A stretch of 29,587 nucleotides of DNA. It comes from Ichthyophonus hoferi (lineage: Eukaryota; Opisthokonta; Ichthyosporea; Ichthyophonida; Ichthyophonidae). This document shows positions 10,674-21,065 of this stretch, piece by piece. The DNA lies in contig NAOQ01000092.1 of the NCBI GenBank assembly GCA_002751075.1, positions 128,249-157,835 of the forward strand, written 5' to 3'. The notes beneath the pieces were generated by a model. That model was given only the letters and a program-made list of their open reading frames with translations. It was not told where the DNA came from and made no database searches. A program made the translations under genes and the position numbers. Within the stretch, counting starts at the first letter, position 1; each line of letters opens with the position of its first letter.

Positions 10674-11040
10674 ATGTCTAAATCAATACTAGCACTTAAG
10701 AATAAGTACCAGTGTGCTGAGAATCTTTCTCCTACTAATAACAGTAATAATTGCTTAGTAACTTTTGAGTTCAACAACATATATTACATACATACAAATA
10801 TAGCACCTCTCACTAATTGTATACACTGTCATAAACATTATCACATTCAAGCAAATTAAAGCAGGAATACCTCCTGCACTTGTACCTCAATGCAATTGCA
10901 ATAAAAAATTAGAAATAAAATCAGCATATACACCTGCTATTACATTGCCTTTTATTAAAAGCGAATTAGCACTAAATATTGTTTCTACTGCTAGCCCAGC
11001 CAAATATACCTCTACAAAAAACCAATGAGATATGCAAATC
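10674..11040 (+). repeat. Decayed coding-like repeat, family B (copy 3)
   Basis: A 61-codon open frame starts with MSKSILALKNKYQC at an ATG (10674). It aligns with the B start in copies 1, 2 and 6; further on YIHTNIAP matches YLHNNKAP of copy 6. A second coding-like stretch to 11028 keeps SAYTPAI, seen also in copy 4. No known domain. Not intact. Confidence 0.6.
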
Positions 11041-11129
11041 GAAGATTCAATCGTCAATTATAGATTACATCAGAGCTACAAACCCAAATTATTATAAATA
11101 ATAATAATAGTTATTATTTACATTCTAAT

Positions 11130-11440
11130 ATACCACCTCCTACTGATCAGTCCTATTAGGCAACAACTATATTAGCACCTAAGCATGTGGAAGTGTTAAC
11201 GCCCCCTGAATTAGAATAGAAGTATCATCACTATAACCAGTTGCCCAACGAATCTGCATATGCACCTGCTATAGAATCTCTGCCACTTGACTGAGTCTGG
11301 AGGACAGATTTGGTCAACCAGCTATTACTACTGTTTTCCCAGAAAGAGCAACCATTAAACTTTAATTAATTAGAGCCCTGAAGGCTGAGGAAAAGTCAAT
11401 AGAACTACCACAGGTGGTTATAGAATTTGTTAGAAATAGG
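11130..11440 (+). repeat. Decayed coding-like repeat, family B (copy 4)
   Basis: The copy begins within the family (acctcctactgatcag), passes through the words gccccctgaattagaa and SAYAPAI, and reaches the degraded EACGQVT region near 11375. The start region is missing. It follows copy 3 head to tail. Confidence 0.6.
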
Positions 11441-12092
11441 ATTATTGGATTACACATGCATAGATAAAAACAAGAGGTCGTACCAATGAGCACATTAGGT
11501 AACGATAGCCAATCAACCAAGTCGCTAGGATATTGGATTAATTTAATAGGGGTAAGATATATGGTGGCTCTAGTTGATTAATTACAGATGTATTAATCGT
11601 AATCGGTGAAATTTGACACAGATGAACCGATGAACATATTTATGATCAAAGCCTGTGGCATAGATATAAATATGTTGGCAAACATATAATAAAGGGAATA
11701 GAACATATTATACAACTTAAAAGATTACCAATATATATATAGATTAAAATTCAATAGAGCGAAACAATGAATCCATATATAGACATAAATCAAGATTCTA
11801 ATAGAATTTAATAACATCAACAATATTATTAAACACTTACTTAAAAAATGTAAAATATAATTTCACAACTTATATAATACAGAGGAAGCATAAACTAGCT
11901 TCCAATCTCTATATTGCAGAGTGAGCATAAGCAACTAGTCAAAGGAATTAACAATAAAAACAAACAGATAACAGTATTATTGTAATTGTAAGTCTGCCTA
12001 ACATAGACTGAGTCAATATATAATTAAACTACTTAAATTAATTATACAACTCTATATGCTCCCAAGATTAGCACATAGTGTTGGAAATAATA
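11441..12092. other. AT-rich interval, nothing recognised
   Basis: Contains scattered CCAATC/ATTGG words (near 11485, 11510, 11534) but no open frame, RNA gene or repeat partner that could be supported. Confidence 0.4.
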
Positions 12093-12400
12093 AGTGGAGA
12101 CAGACGCGTTCCTGTGACCTATATTTGTTTAGAAGGAGAGAAATACTGAATTAAGGGGCGTTTTCAAATGTCCCTGTACATAGAAAGAGTACAGATACGC
12201 TAAGAGTTATTTTTATTATTAAACAAGTCAGCAGGACTTGCCTTAGGTGGGATGCCTAAACAATGCGTTATTCTGACCCAAAGTTTATGATCTGAAATGA
12301 CTTATTATATAATTGCAAAAAATTTACCATTGGCTAGTTCTATTTGATAGTCTTAGAATATAGTATTGCTGTTTAACACCAATACATTGCACTATTTTTT
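12093..12400 (+). repeat. Repeat family E (copy 1)
   Basis: The segment aligns with 23611-23890 over about 270 bases in the same orientation. Shared words are agtggaga, gcgtt-cc-gtga, gaattaaggggc, aacaagtcag-caggactt-cctta and cattggc. Its last part (attattaaacaag to aacaccaata) also matches 23155-23280. No coding potential is seen. It is probably a non-coding transposon or LTR fragment. Confidence 0.7.
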
Positions 12401-13127
12401 CAGGCTACATAAGCAATCATATTTTCTAATCATATTAGATGTTTATTGCTATACAAAGAAGTACCCAATTTAATTAAATACTTCTGTTTTAACATGTAAT
12501 AATAGCAGAAATTGACAAAGAGATGTACATCGTGCTCCTTATGACATCCATTATTCTAAATATATACGGCAGATGTTATGGTAGTCACTCCTGTTTTAAT
12601 AGACCCACTATTGGACGCCCCATCCCACAGCATCTTTGTACTAGGCATCAGGGCATAATTATTTACTATATATCTACCTGACAAGATATAAAAAGTAAAA
12701 CGTTCCTAGTAGTGATGTCGTTGTAAATTAATGATGTATTGAGACCATTGTTTCTGATTAGAAATTATAATTGCAAATGATCACATTATTCACTATATTT
12801 CCAATTGCATCATGTACTCATGATTCCCAAGGTATCTATAATTTCAAAGCACCAAGGGCAGTAGAAACAATGCTTTACTCAGTACCCTTGCAGAGTATAT
12901 CATAACTTTCATATATAAATTACTATTACTATTATAAAGTACACCTTCATACATCTAAATAAGTTGATATGTAAGATTATTAACATAATACCTTTATTAG
13001 CTATAATGGTAATAATAAAAACGCAGTACCACTAGTGCATCACTCTATGATTAATGAATATGGACTTTAAATCTAGAAGATAATACAATATTGGAATAAG
13101 ACTGGTATTTGTTAAACACAGTTCTGA
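12401..13127. other. AT-rich interval, nothing recognised
   Basis: No exon, RNA gene or repeat partner was found on either strand. Confidence 0.4.
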
Positions 13128-13312
13128 CAGGTAGTCATAGTCAGGTAAAATCAGTCTAAAGCCCTAGCTAGCTGCTTTTGAGTTTTCTCTATTAATTATT
13201 AATGAATATAAAAGCTTTTATTATTAATAGAAGAATCAGCGCCAGAATCAACTCGTTGACCTTCTAGTAAAGTATCTAGATTATCTACTTCAACTTTTAG
13301 CAACTATTGGCA
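13128..13312 (-). repeat. Decayed coding-like repeat, family A (copy 2)
   Basis: It aligns with copy 1 on the minus strand, with words such as VDNLDTLLEGQ and KQLARAL. Copy 1 carries about 70 extra bases (7012-7081) that are absent here and have GT and AG at their sense-strand ends. The copy is broken. Confidence 0.55.
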
Positions 13313-14083
13313 TAATATATATATAAATCACACAAATAAATTGAGCAGCTAATATTAACGACTGAAAACAGCGTTTATTGTTAGTTGTTTTGTTACTTTT
13401 TTACGTTTCTGACTTTTGTTTAAGATGATGAATCAACAACCTAAATGGGACCAATAATAGAAATATTCTTATTATTGGCTAATACAATACATGAAAAATC
13501 AGAGACCCATTAGGATTGTCTTATCTTATCTTGATAATTATATACTATTTTATTCTTATTGGATGGCTCAGTCTTGTATAATAAAGGAATAAATTACAAC
13601 AGCAAAAACGGTATTGAATGCTTCGGTTCCAACATATAACATGTAGGACCTATAATTCTTTGATATACAGAGTTCAAACTCTTAGCTTCATAATCTTGGC
13701 AAGTATAAAATAAAGCCAGTTGTGCTGGCATTCGGTATGTACAATTAAATTCATACAGGAGATATTAATAAACAATATGATAAGGCTGCACTTGATCAAA
13801 GTCTAAAATTATTCAAACCAATCCAATTAATCATGCTCAAAAAATATCAAAAGGACCAAACGACAATACTCAAATATGATCATCCAGATTTAACTTTTGT
13901 TCTAAAACTAGCCAGAATTGCCAATTTTTAAAAAACCTCTCTTTCCATAAATTCCAATGGGGCTAAGAGATCCTACACATCCCTAGGTCCAGCCATGAGT
14001 ATGAACATGGATTGTTGCACCCAAACTACTGACCCAGAGACAGGAGATTCTAACCTTAGATAAAAGAATTAATCTTCAATTAT
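13313..14083. other. Old repeat DNA flanking the copia insertion
   Basis: A weak family P resemblance lies around 13615-13700. The last 60 bases (gacaggagattctaacc up to 14083) resemble the minus strand of 22675-22760. The copia element therefore seems to have landed inside an older repeat. No host gene is seen. Confidence 0.45.
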
Positions 14084-14367
14084 TGTCGGCTATCATTTAT
14101 AACCTTTTTAAATAACTCTACTTCTTTAATCAAAGAGAATAACAATGCTAATTACTTTCAACAAGAAATATAAAATGAGAAAAGAAATAAAACCCTTGCC
14201 TAACGTCCTGCGTGAGTAGGTCTATTTATATTTTATTTATGTACACATGGCAAATTCATTATCACTAATTAATTTGAAGGCACTTAAGCAAATCAGTATA
14301 ATTAAGATCTTATAGAAAGCCTAGCAAATAAGCAATCTTCCCTATAGGATAAGCCTAATACCTGACA
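14084..14367 (-). repeat. 3' LTR of the copia fossil
   Basis: 284 bases bounded by TGTC and GACA, aligning end to end with 16794-17077. On the sense strand a TATAAATAGACCTACT box is kept, as in all four copies of this LTR in the window. Directly inside it the sense strand reads cttcagaggtag, a weak polypurine tract. Confidence 0.9.
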
Positions 14368-14479
14368 CTACCTCTGAAGCTAACATTAGCAATTAACAAT
14401 AAATAATGGTTCAACTAAAATATGTATTATCACCCAAGTACCTGACACATAAATATATAATTTTACAGTAAGGCTGTAT

Positions 14480-15195
14480 TTGATCATCAACACCAAGCCA
14501 TGAGGAGCAGTCAGTTAGTCCACTAAGTTTGATAGCATTGCTCCATGCTGCACTGGTCAGCAACTTGATACAAAGGTCTACAGTATTGAAGGCAGTGTTG
14601 AAATACTCCAAGATTACCTCACTGTTGGCTACCTTTTCTTTGGCAAAGCACTGTCTCACAGCAATGTGCTTTATCTATGCCCCAAGTATAATACCTTCTG
14701 TTATGATGATGGAACGTTTCTTGTCACTGTGAATGTGGGTTGGAAGCTGATTCTCCAAACCAAGATCTTTAAGAAGATTGGCAAGCCAGATTGCTTCAAG
14801 TACTGTGTCTGCCAATGCAATGAATTTTGCCTCAGTTGAGCTTATAGCCAGCAATGGCTGCATGAGAGACTGTCATTGAGTGAGAGAACCATTGATTAAA
14901 CACACATGTCCCAATGTTGACTCGAGTTCCTCATAGGATCCTATAAAATTAAAATCCAAATTCGATTCTAACTTAGGGGTACCTGTGCAATAGACAATGC
15001 CTATGTCCGGGGTATATCTAATATATACAAATGCATGCTGCATTAGATGCATATATCTTACATGTGGTTGCTTTAAAACATGACTAAGAACCTCCAGGTA
15101 GTATGTCAGGTCAGGGCATGCACACCTCATGCCCCATAAAAGTAACCCAAGGCCAGCCATATATGCAGCCTTTTCTGCTAACAGTAGTTCCATCC
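14480..15195 (-). mobile_element. copia pol remnant: RT C-terminal end and RNase H
   Basis: Minus-strand open frames 15193-14873, 14863-14675 and 14659-14411 carry copia landmarks. These are a YMAGLGLLLW stretch with ACPDLTYYLEVLSH and FVYIRYTPDIGIVY (end of reverse transcriptase and connection), then SSTEAKFIALAD followed by EAIWLANLL and KDLG (RNase H with its catalytic Glu in STEA). The following HSDKK matches the usual H-S-D-N/K segment. This is a fossil and not functional. Confidence 0.88.
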
Positions 15196-15399
15196 TATTA
15201 TCTCATAACATAGAAGACAGTATTGGAAAGTTTATAGGTCCTTCATGGAGATCCTCCTCACTCCAAATTCTACAACTATTAATCAGCAAAAAGCCCCCAT
15301 GTGCAGCACCATTGACCCATTACCCAAGCAAAATATCTCCCAACCCAAATACCTAGAAGGCTTGTTCATCAAGGTCATTTTACACTGCTTACACCGTTT

Positions 15400-15957
15400 G
15401 GACATGAAGTCTTTACCAATGGTCATCAAGGTTACATGTGGGATTTACCACCATCAACCTATGTATTGAATGGTACATATTATTATTTTGTAAGATGGGC
15501 TTCATGTGGATGAGGCCATCCTGTCAAAGGTGATCAAGTACCTGGGCAGTGTTTTTGTCCACACTTGGAAACAGCATATGCATTCATTCAGTGAATGATA
15601 GAGGCTTTACTTGAGCTGAAGGCTACAAGTGGAGTGGTCTCTTCAAATAGTGTATATCCAGATTGTGGATGCTGTTTGAAGCAGGCTAAAATGTTCTGCC
15701 TATGTTGTTGTATTTAATGCAGCAATGCCAAAGTCCATAGATCTAATGTCCTTTAATCACCCTTCCTTAGGCTGGAAAAAAGTTGAACTGTTGACCAAAG
15801 TGTCTCGTATGGAAACCACAATGTTGACTAATCCAGGGGGGTTACCAGGGGTAGCCAAAAGTCAGCACCCAGAAGTAACTTGTTTCATCTGTCATAACCC
15901 CAGGCACACGATGTTTTCCTGCTTGGAATATGTCAAGACCACTGAGGCTCACAACAA
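15400..15957 (+). mobile_element. gag-related segment in reversed orientation
   Basis: This plus-strand copy of copia gag sequence faces opposite to the rest of the element. It includes HHQPMY (near 15450) and a zinc knuckle of the Cys-X2-Cys-X4-His-X4-Cys type (15881-15922, CFICHNPRHTMFSC). It forms an inverted repeat with 16139-16443. The left arm carries roughly 230 extra bases at about 15530-15765. Fossil. Confidence 0.8.
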
Positions 15958-16138
15958 GGATCAATCTGAACCTCCTATCCCTCCTCTCTTTTGTCAATGA
16001 CACAGGTTTGATACAAACCATGAGACTGTGGACTTTACCAACTACAGGGGTGGATTTGCTATGTCTGGGGGACCTCACCTCAAGGCCCAGAGAAGGCTTC
16101 CTTGGCTATTGCCAATATGCTTGCTTCTAGATCAACCC

Positions 16139-16706
16139 ATGTTGTGAGCCTTGGTGGCCTTGACATAGTCCAAGCAGGAAAACATCCTGTACCTGGGGTT
16201 ATGACAGATGAAACAAGTTAATTCTGGGTGCTGACCTTTGGCTACCCTTGGTAACCCTCCTGGATTAGTCAACATTGGGGTTTCCATGAGAGACACTTTG
16301 GCAACTAGCTCAGCTTTTTCCCACCTTTGAATAGATGGCCTCATTCACATAAAGCCCATTCTGGGAAATGATAGTGTGCACTATCCAATACATGGGTTGG
16401 TGGTGGTGAATCTCATACATATCTTTGATGGCCATTGGTAAAGACTGCTACACCAAACTACTTGTGAACAATTCAGCCAGATCATCAACCATGTCCTCCA
16501 CCGAGGAAAGCACTGGACTATATCTGTGGGTGGGTCTGTCAACAGGTGGGACATATCGTACCCACTGAAAAACATTTGCACGTCCTCATGGAGAACATAA
16601 AGTTGGTGTCTTCATCAACGCTAAACAGGTCAAAGGAAAGAGCATATCTGGGCTCTGTCCAGATGACTACATCTCCTAGGTTCATGTCCTGCCGTAGTTG
16701 TGTCAT
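16139..16706 (-). mobile_element. gag remnant of the copia fossil
   Basis: This gag-related sequence is in the element's own orientation. An ATG at 16706 lies about 60 bases after the primer-binding site, with HHQPMY near 16390 and a zinc knuckle CFICHNPRYRMFSC at 16215-16174. The Cys-X2-Cys-X4-His-X4-Cys spacing is that of nucleocapsid knuckles. Fossil, not intact. Confidence 0.82.
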
Positions 16707-16764
16707 CCTGGGAATAATTGACCCAAAATAAAAGAAAAATACAAATAAAATAAATAATCTTAAT

Positions 16765-16793
16765 GCAGTGGAGGCGTACTGGACTCATAACCA
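16765..16793 (-). other. Primer-binding site, initiator tRNA-Met half-molecule type
   Basis: Directly inside the 5' LTR, the plus strand reads gcagtggaggcgtactggac then tcataacca. This resembles nucleotides from about 12 to 39 of eukaryotic initiator tRNA-Met (GCAG-GGA-GCG, CATAACC with the CAU anticodon), with about five differences over 28 bases. The element's sense strand is therefore complementary to the tRNA, and the tRNA half-molecule's 3' end abuts the LTR. Drosophila copia and Ty5 are known to use this priming mode. The tRNA comparison is from memory. Confidence 0.75.
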
Positions 16794-17077
16794 GGCCAAC
16801 TATCGTTTATAGCTGTTTTAAATAACTACACCTCTCTAATTAGAAGAAATAATAATCCTAATTACTTTCAACAAGCAATCTAGAATTAAAGGAGAAATAA
16901 AACCCTTGCCTGACGTTTCACGTCAGTAGGTCTATTTATACCTTATTTACATACACATGGCAAGCCCGTTATTACTGATTAGATTGAAGGCACTCAATAA
17001 GATCACTATAATCAAGATTCTATAGGAAGCCTAGTAATTAGGCAGTCTTTCCTATAGAATAAACCTAATACATGACA
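16794..17077 (-). repeat. 5' LTR of the copia fossil
   Basis: 284 bases, collinear with the LTR at 14084-14367. The outer end reads CATGACA on the plus strand. The inner terminal bases are degraded (GGCC where the other copies have TGTC). The TATAAATAGACCTACT box is present on the sense strand. Confidence 0.9.
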
Positions 17078-17109
17078 TAATCATTAACCGACCGATTACA
17101 GGAGATCAC

Positions 17110-17480
17110 CTTTTAATCGTAATATGATGCCCCCTTATTGAGTCATTTATGTTGCATATTGTCCTAGTATATGTTAACTGCAATTCATTCATGAAGTAAC
17201 TCTATATTTATCTCATCTTGACCTCAAGAAAGGTATATAAATAGGCCTCAGATGAGTTCTGAGGAGGTGAACGTTGTCTGTAGTTGTAGAATACATGTAA
17301 AGAAGCCTTAAAGACTTAATATTTAATAAAGGATTGGGGCCTCTGTTTCATTTATAGCTATTGTAGTTATAAGAGACCAGAGGTTCTACCTTATATGTAT
17401 ATATTCAATTTATCATGGTAAGGGTTCTTGCTTTTGTAAGAAACCTAAGCTAACACAAGATAATGTGGTTCTCACTTCTA
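17110..17480 (+). mobile_element. LTR-like repeat, family D (copy 2)
   Basis: This is the best-preserved regulatory layout of family D. A TATA box (tatataaataggcctc, from 17234) is followed about 90 bases later by AATAAA (17325-17330), as in an LTR U3-R-U5. It aligns with 8225-8610 and 27410-27725 read on the minus strand. It lies directly outside the copia 5' LTR. No paired terminus or target duplication was found. Fossil; family not assigned. Confidence 0.6.
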
Positions 17481-17994
17481 ATAATATTGGTGTCTTGGTT
17501 TCCATCACTTGATAGGTTTTACTTACAAAATTAGGGATTGACTGAACAATTATCAGTTATATTGATTGTTATTTTTAAGCTTTTGTAGGAACTTAAGCGT
17601 TCACAGCAGTTTTACAGTTTATTTTTTTATTTATTATTATTATATCCACTTATTACTAGAAAGAAAATACACTGCTTCCTAGTTAAGATTGATAGTTTCT
17701 TGGTGAATGACCAACGCTTCTTATTGTCAGTTTAAGTTTTATTATTATTTTTCATCTCATGTTAATTCCGCCTCTGACAGAGACCTTAACACCCCAAATG
17801 CTGCAACGGCGCAATTTTTGCTGCAACGGCGCAATTTTTGCTGCAACTTACCATTTTTCTACCCACGCATTTACAGTAATATACACTGTTATAAGGCTGT
17901 TCACACTCCCTAATTAGTAATTAGTAGACGACTACTATATACAGCTAAGAATAGAATCATCACACACGCCTTATCTTACGTCACATCTGACTCA
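17481..17994. other. Spacer with a short exact tandem repeat
   Basis: No gene seen. A 20-base unit, gctgcaacggcgcaattttt, occurs twice exactly and a third time partially at 17800-17847. Its CpG-bearing, relatively GC-rich sequence stands out from the AT-rich surroundings. Confidence 0.7.
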
Positions 17995-18130
17995 ATTTCC
18001 TATTGAAAGCGGATCCGAGCTAGGTACTGCCTATTGCTAGCTGAGTAAGAGACATCTCTAAACAACACCTAATTAAATCCACAAAAGCCTGTGAACAAAT
18101 CAATAGACCTACCACAGACTGCTATCCACT
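17995..18130 (+). repeat. Family B, C-terminal fragment (copy 5)
   Basis: The words aaagcctgtgaacaaatcaat and ccacagactgctat align with the EACGQVT-to-CY end of the B copies at 9905-9930 and 28790-28825. Only this end is present. Confidence 0.5.
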
Positions 18131-18484
18131 TTAATTCAAATGTTATACTGGCTTATACTGGCACTTAATAGTCTTTCTGCTTATCCAGTAAACAAGAAGC
18201 ACGTTTACTCCTATATATAATATAATTGTTTTAAACCACAAACAAATAGCTTTAGTAATATGTCATTGGCTACTTATGGACTAATTTTTGCTTGACATTA
18301 ATGGATGTAATGTACCAATGGGTATTAATATTGACCAAACTAGTCTTATCAGTCCTAACGCAGTTGTGATTTAACTATATTTATAATATACTACTAACAG
18401 CTGTTTATGTTGACAAACTATTGTAAATGTAATTTATCTTGAATCTGTTATTTATATCTAAGTCATCAACGCCCTCTTCAGTGT
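18131..18484. other. AT-rich interval, nothing recognised
   Basis: Apart from a ttatactggc doublet at about 18144-18163, no feature could be supported. Confidence 0.4.
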
Positions 18485-18762
18485 TGTCAGCTATAGTTTA
18501 ATAGTTGTTTTAATTAGCTCCACCTCTCTAATCAGACGGAATAATAATTCCAATTACTTTCAACAAGCAATCTAGAATTAAAAGATAAATAACACTCTTT
18601 CTTGACGTCCCGCGTTAGTAGGTCTATTTATATATACTTTATTACGTACACACGTTATCACTGATTAGATTGAGGGCACTTACTCAAACCAGTACAATCA
18701 AGATCCTATAGGAAGCCTAGTAATTAAGTGGCCTTCCCTATAGGATAAACCAGTACATGACA
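18485..18762 (-). mobile_element. Solo copia LTR with 5-bp target duplication
   Basis: This 278-base copy of the copia LTR, same orientation as the element at 14084-17077, runs from TGTCAG to CATGACA. It is flanked by AGTGT at 18480-18484 and AGTGT at 18763-18767, a perfect 5-bp target-site duplication. No internal sequence is present. This is the normal product of recombination between the two LTRs of a full insertion. Confidence 0.93.
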
Positions 18763-19106
18763 AGTGTGAGAGTAAGTTAGTAGAAGAGCAAAGTTAGCCT
18801 TTTTTTGTACAAAAAAAAAAAAGGTTTACGCCGTAATTAAGGACCGTGTTTAATGTTAGCATAGCTAATACTTTATATATCCACTAGGCTTTCCAGCTAC
18901 ATTTAAGTGTTTTGTTTATTTTTTATTTTGTAGCTACAATCTATTGATACGATCGATAATACTCAAATCTCGTTGGCTGTGGGCTTAGGTTGATCATTAT
19001 TGATTTTGCGCTAAAGTATTGAAGCATTATTTCTTGACCAATTATAATCATTTATGTCTAATATAAATAACCAATTCTCCCTAGATTCAACTTATGTATG
19101 AGTACA

Positions 19107-19141
<35 letters not shown>

Positions 19142-20864
19142 TATAAAATATTTTATGATTTGTTTACCTATAGGAAAGCCCAAAAGGTCTAACTATTCCA
19201 ATTTCTGGAGTAGCTCTTAGTTCCATAGTGTACAATTTTTCATTGGTCCAGACCTTGCGAATCCCGCGACAGCATCGAATTAGCGATCGGAACGCGATCG
19301 TTAATATTTTGCGATCGTTAGCAAAAAATGTATTACGCATTCGTGATAAGTTATAGTAATGTATTCTACAGACTTAAACAAATCCTCTCTAAGCATAAAC
19401 TAAACATAAATTTGGATTTAATAGCTGCAACAATATGATAGAAATTAATACCAGTAGTATTTTCTTTCACATATTATTTTGAAAATGGGAAGTTCTAAAA
19501 TGGTAACTTCTGCCTGTATAGTAAGTAATTGCTTCACTCCTGTTGTTCAGGGCGGCAGCTGACTACTATCAGCAGAGAATTTAGTATAAAATTTGTAGTC
19601 TTTATTAAGGATCACTAAAGAATCGAGAATCCCCAGTGTGTCTAAAACTAAACCTCTTTAGACTTTCCAAGTATATCATTTTATATATAGAATACTTCAT
19701 GTAAAAGATAATTTACTTTTTTAACTTTTTCTACTATACACCTAAATCTGGCACATTAACTATACCTAGATAATTTCCTATATCACGTTTAGGACAAAAA
19801 CCAGCTCAGAACCAATCGGGGCCCAGCCTATATACTTTATTAGAGTTAGTATTGGCTAGTGAACGTCCAGTGGAGATTATTAGTTTCAATATTTACAATA
19901 GAAGTCACACAATACTTAACTAATCCTATTACATATTTAAAACAATCGATATGTGACATTTCAAAATTCAGCCTTAATTAATTAGACAATAATAATAGTT
20001 ATTTTGCTTATATTGCAATGCCGTTATATTTAGTAAGAATTGCATTATAAAATACTGGGTCCCTATTTTTCTGCATTATTAGGCCGAGTCATTAGAAGCG
20101 TGATGATTAGCTAATCCTATTTAGACTATTAGCGAGTCATCCTTCATCATTTAATTTATTTATTTATTTTTGAAATAAGCGGTCCGTAATTTCGCACTTT
20201 AATCCGATTAGATGGTCAGATACGTTATCATAGTAGTGTAAAATATAAGGGTTTTAAAAATCATCAAATGATAGCGCTTTGCAGCTCTGCATTAAATTAT
20301 ATTTAGGAATTAAACAAGCAAAAGTTAATATAATTATTAATTATAAACTTTGAACTTAATATCAAACCGCAATTTGTATTTGGAGTCTTCTATTATAAAA
20401 CATTTGCATAGTTCCCAGGTTGTGACTCACAGCCAATCAATAATTGCATATTGTTATTTGATTGGCCTAATATTAACACTCATTTAAACCGGATCAATCA
20501 AATAGAAGTATAATTTTTCATTCGGTGAAGGCTTTTGGGCAAGAAAGTATATAAACAGTACTGATTTTTTATTGTCACTTGCATGTCTACTGTGTCTTGT
20601 TAGTGTGTGTTATTGTAATATTATGTAAATACAACTATGGGTGTAAGCTACAAAATGCTAATAATAGAGATACAATGATGAGTTTTTGTCTTCGAGATGC
20701 AAGGTTTATACTTTAAGTATAAGAACAAACACTTGATGGAGGGTCGTAGTAACAAAAAGTAAGTCAGTGTATCTTCCGCCTAATTGCCATTGGCCTTATT
20801 ACCTAACTATCATAGTAAGACATTAATATACTGTTCTATATTTTTTAAGTAAATCAATCTATTG
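18763..20864. other. AT-rich gene-poor stretch
   Basis: No exon or RNA gene was supported. It contains a poly-T/poly-A palindrome (18797-18824), an AT run (about 19110-19137), three GCGATCG words within 35 bases (19283-19317) and scattered CCAATC words (for example 20443). The rest is unremarkable. Confidence 0.45.
18797..18824. repeat. T/A palindrome next to the solo LTR
   Basis: The sequence cctttttttgtac followed by an A run and gg can form a near-perfect hairpin around GTAC. It lies 30 bases outside the target duplication of the solo LTR. No flanking element was recognised. Confidence 0.8.
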
Positions 20865-21065
20865 GAAATAAAAGTAGTATCTGTTCTGTTGTACTGAGTT
20901 CTATATGGATTTTGTCTTTGGGCTAACGGCAGGCAAAAGCTCTAGGTAGCTTATCCCCTATCTCGATTAGTGTAAGTTAGCATGTGGGTTGTTGAATTAT
21001 CAAATTTGTAGCACCAAGCTCCAATCCTATAATAAACATTGCTAATTTACAAAGAATCCCTATCA
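20865..21065 (-). repeat. Families P and A, shortened copy (copy 3)
   Basis: On the minus strand a P fragment (21065-20995, with ttgtagcaccaag read on plus) is followed by an A fragment (20965-20870, with IELSTTE). This is the same order as at 7745-6872 but with much less sequence between. No domain recognised; broken. Confidence 0.5.

Larger units (their letters stand above)
14084..17077 (-). mobile_element. Fossil Ty1/copia LTR retrotransposon
   Basis: About 3.0 kb from LTR edge to LTR edge, on the minus strand: 5' LTR (16794-17077), primer-binding site, gag-related sequence, pol remnant, 3' LTR (14084-14367). Order and pol type are those of Ty1/copia (gag before RNase H, RNase H with SSTEA). 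A full copia element is about 5 kb. The protease and integrase regions and most of reverse transcriptase are not visible. The element is broken many times over. The two LTRs differ at roughly a fifth of positions by eye, indicating an old insertion. Flanking ATTAT and (A)TAAT may be the remains of a 5-bp target duplication. Confidence 0.9.

Noticed and set aside
16765-16793. Partial tRNA-Met gene
   Set aside because: It abuts the copia 5' LTR exactly where a primer-binding site belongs, and it lacks the acceptor and T-arm sequence of a tRNA.
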